In this document: piece after piece, positions 7,191 through 10,455 of the stretch
How the letters are laid out: every line of letters starts with the position of its first letter
How positions within the stretch are numbered: position 1 is the first letter of the stretch
The notes under the pieces: generated by a model
Told to the model about the DNA's origin: nothing
The model's input: the letters and a program-made list of their open reading frames with translations, nothing else
The model's database searches: none
NCBI GenBank assembly: GCA_030536165.1
Contig: JAUNQM010000061.1
Span: 1 to 10,455, forward strand
Reading direction: 5' to 3'
Length of the DNA: 10,455 nucleotides
Source of the DNA: Prevotellaceae bacterium
Lineage (GTDB): Bacteria > Bacteroidota > Bacteroidia > Bacteroidales > Bacteroidaceae
Position numbers and translations under genes: made by a program

Positions 7191-8603
7191 ATGAAGACAA
7201 TTTGTAGCAGAATACTGGTAGCGTCGATGCTATTGCTTTGCAATGCATTTTGCTTTGCTCAAGAAGCGACCGACTCCACAAAAGTAACAACTCCCGCAAC
7301 TGAACCAGAGGAAGAACCTAATGTCGTTGACGAAGTTATATGGGTTGTAGGCGACGAGCCTATACTTAAATCCGAGGTCGAGGCACTGCGTCAGGAGGAA
7401 GGCGTACACTGGAAAGGCAATCCAGACTGTTCCATTCCAGAGCAGATTGCAATCCAGAAGTTATACCTCAACCAAGCAGTCATAGACAGTATTGAAGTCA
7501 CCGACGCTGAAGTCGCTACCGATGTTGAAAACCAGCTCAACTACTGGATTCAGATGGCTGGTTCACGTGAAAAGCTTGAGGAATACCGCAAGATGACCAT
7601 ACAGCAGATGCGCGATGAACTGCGTTCAGAACTTCGCAATCGCCGTATCACCGAGCAGATGCAACGCGAACTGATTAAAGACGTTGCCGTGACTCCATCG
7701 GAAGTAAGGAAGTTCTTCAAGGACTTACCTGAAGACAGTATTCCTTTCGTACCTACGCAAGTCGAGGTGCAGATTATCACTCACACCCCACGCATCGACC
7801 CAGAGGAAATAAACAAGGTAAAGAATGACCTTCGTGAATACACAGAGCGTATCACAAAGGGCGAGACTTCCTTTGCCACTCTCGCACGCCTTTACTCTGA
7901 AGACCCAGGCTCCGCACGCATGGGAGGCGAGATGGACTATGTCGGGCGTGGACTGCTCGACCAATCATTTGCTGCCGTGGCATTCAACCTTACCGACCCA
8001 AAGAAAATATCAAAGATTGTTGAATCGGAATTTGGTTTCCACATCATCCAGCTCATCGATAAACGCGGCGATAAAATCAAGGTGCGCCATATCCTAAGGA
8101 AGCCTGTTGTATCTGATGCCGCTCTTGATTCTATGTGTATGCGTCTCGACACTCTTGCAATGGACATCCGTGCAGGTAAGACTGACTTCGAGGAAGCTGC
8201 AACATTCATTTCCGACGACAAGGACACAAAGAGCAACAAGGGAAACATGTTCAACACAGATATGCAGACAGGCATGCGCACATCACGCTTCGAGATGCAA
8301 GACCTTCCTCCTGAGATTGCAAAGGTGGTTGATACACTCGAGGTTGGACAGATTTCTGCTCCATTCGTCATGATTAACTCAAAGAACAAAAAGACTTGCG
8401 TGATAGCAAAGCTGAAGAATCGTATTCCGCGCCATCGTGCCACTATGACTGAAGACTATCAGATTCTGCAAGACGTAGTGCTCGCTAAACGCCGTGAAGA
8501 AGTGCTGCACAAGTGGATACAGAACAAAATCAAATCAACCTACGTGCGCATCAATCCTAAATACAGGGATTGTGACTTCGAATACACAGGATGGGTGAAA
8601 TAA
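7191..8603 (+). CDS. surA: SurA-like periplasmic chaperone / peptidyl-prolyl isomerase with two parvulin domains
   Basis: The 470-residue protein carries a signal peptide (about 1-23, MKTICSRILVASMLLLCNAF then CFA, cleaved before Q24). A Thr/Pro/Glu-rich linker (25-45) leads to a SurA N-terminal domain (about 46-165, VVDEVIWVVGDEPILKSEVE at its start). Two parvulin domains follow: about 188-290 (VEVQIITHTP, FATLARLYSEDPGSARMGGE, FGFHIIQLIDKRG) and about 297-408 (VRHILRKP, DFEEAATFISDDKDTKSNKG, ending CVIAKLKNR). This is the SurA architecture; in E. coli SurA escorts outer-membrane proteins, including LptD, to the BAM complex. The second domain has lost parts of the usual GG-x-G segment and may be mainly a binding domain. 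The start codon lies 23 bases after the previous stop. The 3' end overlaps the OstA-like gene by 13 bases. The symbol is used by architecture; orthology to E. coli surA is not proven. Confidence 0.9.
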   Translation: MKTICSRILVASMLLLCNAFCFAQEATDSTKVTTPATEPEEEPNVVDEVIWVVGDEPILKSEVEALRQEEGVHWKGNPDCSIPEQIAIQKLYLNQAVIDSIEVTDAEVATDVENQLNYWIQMAGSREKLEEYRKMTIQQMRDELRSELRNRRITEQMQRELIKDVAVTPSEVRKFFKDLPEDSIPFVPTQVEVQIITHTPRIDPEEINKVKNDLREYTERITKGETSFATLARLYSEDPGSARMGGEMDYVGRGLLDQSFAAVAFNLTDPKKISKIVESEFGFHIIQLIDKRGDKIKVRHILRKPVVSDAALDSMCMRLDTLAMDIRAGKTDFEEAATFISDDKDTKSNKGNMFNTDMQTGMRTSRFEMQDLPPEIAKVVDTLEVGQISAPFVMINSKNKKTCVIAKLKNRIPRHRATMTEDYQILQDVVLAKRREEVLHKWIQNKIKSTYVRINPKYRDCDFEYTGWVK

Positions 8604-10276
8604 AAGAAAACAGTGCTAGAAACCCTAGAAATTCTAGAAAATCTAGAAACTCTAGACTGTCGCAGGGCATCATTTGGTTGATGCTCTTGCTTCTTATTGC
8701 TGGGAACTATGCCCTGGCTCGCACTCGACGCCCAAGCGACGGACGAGTGCACCTCATTCATGCCGACGTGCTTCACACCGACCAATACAGCCAGCCTGAT
8801 GTGCAGATACTCAACGGGCACGTCCAATTCACCCACGGAGGCACGCGTCTCTACTGCGACAGTGCCTATTTCTATGAGAGCACAAACTCCTTCCGCGCCT
8901 TTGGTCATGTGAAGATGTATCAAGGTGACACACTCTCACTCTTCAGCGACTACGCTTACTATGACGGCGACGATGAGCTTGCCATCGCACGACACAACGT
9001 AGTGCTAAAGCACAGAAAGACTACACTCTACACCGACAGCCTAAACTTCGACAAGGCTTACGGCATAGGCTACTTCTTCGACGGCGGACGACTCGTTGAC
9101 AAGCAGAACACTCTCGTTGCCGACTGGGGGCAATACGACACCGAGACCAAGCAGTCTGTATTCAAATACGACGTATCGTTGATAAACAAGACAACCCAAG
9201 TCGTGACCGACACATTATATTATAATACGTCGAACTCAATGGCTGAGATGTGCGGGCCAACCGACATCACGCAGAAGGACAGCCACATCTACACCGAGCA
9301 CGGCTACTATAACACCAACACTGACCAGTCAGAGCTCTACGACCGCACCATAATAACTAACAACGACGGCAAGAAACTTATGGGCGACAGTATCTATCAC
9401 GACAGCGAGACGGGCATAAGTCGTGCCTACCACAACGTGGTCTATTCAGATGCGAAAAACAAAAACCAGCTCACAGGCAACGTTTGTTACTACGACGACA
9501 AGCAGGGATACGCCTACGCCACAGACAATGCCGTAGCCATCGACTACTCGCAGAAAGACACGCTCTACGTGCATGCCGACACTTTCAAGCTCTATACTTT
9601 CAACATCAACACCGACTCGATGTATCGCCGCATTCACGCCTACAACCACGTGCGAGCATATCGCCGCGATGTGCAGGCAGTATGCGACTCAATGGTTTAT
9701 ATCTCTTGCGACTCATGCGCCACGATGTATCGCGACCCAATCATCTGGCACGACGGACAGCAGTTGCTCGGCGAAGAAATAAAAATCTACAACAACGACT
9801 CCACCGTAGAGTGGGCACACGTCATCAATCAAGCACTATCCGTCGAACGGCTTCAGCAAGACACGGCGAAATTCAACCAGATAGCATCGAAGGAAATGAA
9901 AGCCTTCTTCCACGGAGGCGAGATATACGAGTCGCAGGCAATAGACAATGTGCAGACGTGCTACTACGTAATCGACGACAAAGACTCTTCAATCATCAGC
10001 TTCAACTATCTTGAAACCACGCTTATGAAGATGTTTCTCGAAAACCGTAAGCTGCAGAAGATATGGACTCCGAAGTTCGAAGGAGTCATGTATCCGCTCA
10101 CACAAATCCCTCCAGGCAAAGACCGTCTGACGTCGTTTGCATGGTTCGACTACATCCGACCAATCGACAAAAACGACATATTCGAGTGGCGTGGAAAGAG
10201 CGAAGAAAACAAACTCAAGACCATCGTGCGGCATTCCGCACCGAAAAACAACCTTACAGGCCTGAAACTTCAGTAA
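8591..10276 (+). CDS. OstA-like (LptA/LptD N-terminal family) periplasmic protein, probable LPS transport or envelope role
   Basis: The 561-residue protein has a run of repeated beta-strand units typical of the OstA/LptA jellyroll: segments such as NGHVQFTHGGTRLYCDSAYF, AFGHVKMYQGDTLSLFSDYA, RHNVVLKHRKTTLYTDSLNF and YHNVVYSDAKNKNQLTGNVC recur from about residue 55 to 400. LptA-family proteins form the periplasmic slide that carries LPS to LptD. No LptD beta-barrel follows, and the C-terminal 130 residues are not recognised. The signal peptide is odd: about 25 polar, Arg-rich residues (N-P-R, N-S-R, K-S-R, N-S-R) encoded by a 9-base DNA repeat come before the hydrophobic core GIIWLMLLLLIAGNYALA (26-43). 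Starting instead at Met31 would leave no basic n-region, so the ATG at 8591, inside the end of the surA-like gene, is preferred. The stop codon lies in the loop of a terminator. The lptB-like fragment at the left edge fits an LPS export role. Confidence 0.88.
   Translation: MGEIKENSARNPRNSRKSRNSRLSQGIIWLMLLLLIAGNYALARTRRPSDGRVHLIHADVLHTDQYSQPDVQILNGHVQFTHGGTRLYCDSAYFYESTNSFRAFGHVKMYQGDTLSLFSDYAYYDGDDELAIARHNVVLKHRKTTLYTDSLNFDKAYGIGYFFDGGRLVDKQNTLVADWGQYDTETKQSVFKYDVSLINKTTQVVTDTLYYNTSNSMAEMCGPTDITQKDSHIYTEHGYYNTNTDQSELYDRTIITNNDGKKLMGDSIYHDSETGISRAYHNVVYSDAKNKNQLTGNVCYYDDKQGYAYATDNAVAIDYSQKDTLYVHADTFKLYTFNINTDSMYRRIHAYNHVRAYRRDVQAVCDSMVYISCDSCATMYRDPIIWHDGQQLLGEEIKIYNNDSTVEWAHVINQALSVERLQQDTAKFNQIASKEMKAFFHGGEIYESQAIDNVQTCYYVIDDKDSSIISFNYLETTLMKMFLENRKLQKIWTPKFEGVMYPLTQIPPGKDRLTSFAWFDYIRPIDKNDIFEWRGKSEENKLKTIVRHSAPKNNLTGLKLQ
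8615..8659. repeat. Period-9 CTAGAAAN tandem array inside the 5' end of the OstA-like gene
   Basis: Five units spaced exactly nine bases apart: GCTAGAAAC, CCTAGAAAT, TCTAGAAAA, TCTAGAAAC, TCTAGACTG, with CTAG at 8616, 8625, 8634, 8643 and 8652. Because nine is a multiple of three, the array keeps the frame and is read as A-R, N-P-R, N-S-R, K-S-R, N-S-R. The core CTAG is self-complementary and is usually scarce in bacterial genomes, so five in 45 bases is striking. Confidence 0.88.
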
Positions 10277-10296
10277 GAAGTTTCGGCCTTTTTTTT
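10258..10296 (+). terminator. Intrinsic terminator overlapping the OstA-like stop codon
   Basis: AGGCC-T-GAAACTT (10258-10270) pairs with AAGTTTC-GGCCT (10278-10289): 12 base pairs with one bulged T, a seven-base loop, and a run of eight T at 10289-10296. The TAA stop of the OstA-like gene (10274-10276) lies in the loop, so the last codons form the 5' arm. It is the only strong terminator in the window and marks the likely end of the transcription unit. Confidence 0.93.
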
Positions 10297-10318
10297 GTAC
10301 CCCCACTTACGGCTTTCT

Positions 10319-10354
10319 GCTATAGTCTCAATAGTTTCTCTAGCATCTATAGAT
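10319..10354. repeat. Degenerate period-9 TCTATAGTN array after the terminator
   Basis: Four units with TAG in the same place: GCTATAGTC, TCAATAGTT, TCTCTAGCA, TCTATAGAT (TAG at 10323, 10332, 10341, 10350). The copies are diverged, but the nine-base spacing is exact and the unit is similar to the TCTAGAAAN array in the OstA-like gene. Confidence 0.55.
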
Positions 10355-10401
10355 TTGTCGATTACAATGCGCGCCTTCGCTTAACGCTAATATCAGCCCT
10401 C

Positions 10402-10441
10402 CACACCTGAGGTGTGAAATGCGAAACACCTGAGGTGTGAA
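10402..10441. repeat. Palindromic 16-base direct repeat at the right edge
   Basis: ACACCTGAGGTGTGAA occurs at 10403-10418 and again at 10426-10441, a 23-base period. Each copy is an odd palindrome centred on G: CACACCT-G-AGGTGTG at 10402-10416 (7-base arms) and ACACCT-G-AGGTGT at 10426-10438 (6-base arms). Further ACACC-like sequence follows to the window edge, so the array may continue. Two copies are too few, and the spacer too short, to call a CRISPR. Confidence 0.8.
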
Positions 10442-10455
10442 CACCACTAACACCA

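Larger units (their letters stand above)
10297..10455. other. Noncoding tail after the terminator
   Basis: No convincing gene starts here on either strand. The stretch contains a degenerate period-9 array (10319-10354) and a palindromic direct repeat (10402-10441), listed separately. TAGATTTG at 10350-10357 fits the Bacteroidota -7 promoter consensus TAnnTTTG, but no matching -33 box is seen at the usual distance. Confidence 0.6.

Noticed and set aside
7937..8443. 168-codon open frame on the minus strand inside the SurA-like gene
   Set aside because: Ser/Arg-rich composition with no recognisable domain; it lies opposite a well-supported gene and is most likely a frame shadow.
9484..10014. 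176-codon open frame on the plus strand inside the OstA-like gene
   Set aside because: Arg/His/Gln-rich product in an alternative frame of a real gene, with no likely family or start signal.
10350..10357. TAGATTTG as a Bacteroidota -7 promoter box
   Set aside because: It fits TAnnTTTG, but there is no TTTG/TTG at about 19-20 bases upstream and no gene start follows in the window.
10402..10441. Start of a CRISPR array
   Set aside because: Only two 16-base copies with a seven-base interval; spacers would be far too short and no cas genes are present.

Overview
The window looks like chromosomal DNA of a Bacteroidota bacterium, probably of the Prevotella/Segatella/Bacteroides type. The evidence is the form of ClpP (N-terminal extension), the large OstA-like protein, two parvulin-type periplasmic isomerases in a row, moderate GC, and gene leaders that are A-rich with few Shine-Dalgarno motifs. 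The genus is an inference from protein style, not a database result.

All genes lie on the + strand and are tightly packed. A gene fragment at the left edge (2-139) reads as the C-terminus of an ABC ATPase of the LptB type. It is followed by tig (trigger factor), clpP overlapping tig by one base, clpX, recQ, a single-parvulin periplasmic isomerase, a SurA-like two-parvulin isomerase, and an OstA-like protein that overlaps the SurA-like gene by 13 bases. A clear intrinsic terminator overlaps the stop codon of the last gene at about 10258-10296. The rest (10297-10455) is noncoding and holds short repeats.

The genes form two functional blocks. The first is cytoplasmic protein quality control (ribosome-bound chaperone plus ClpXP protease) and the RecQ helicase. 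The second is outer-membrane assembly (periplasmic PPIases/chaperones and an LptA/OstA-family protein), and the lptB-like fragment at the left edge fits this second theme. No strong promoter is visible inside the run, so read-through transcription to the 10296 terminator is plausible.

The genes themselves are standard. The less expected signal is at the gene borders. Four short degenerate tandem arrays, each with its own unit and a strict period of 7, 8, 9 or 9 bases, sit before clpX (GGTTNTN copies followed by inverted AACCNNN copies), before recQ (TCGATAAN), inside the first codons of the OstA-like gene (TCTAGAAAN, translated as an Asn/Ser/Arg tripeptide repeat), and just after the final terminator (TCTATAGTN). 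A separate palindromic 16-base direct repeat lies at the right edge. These arrays are the best candidates here for something not yet described.
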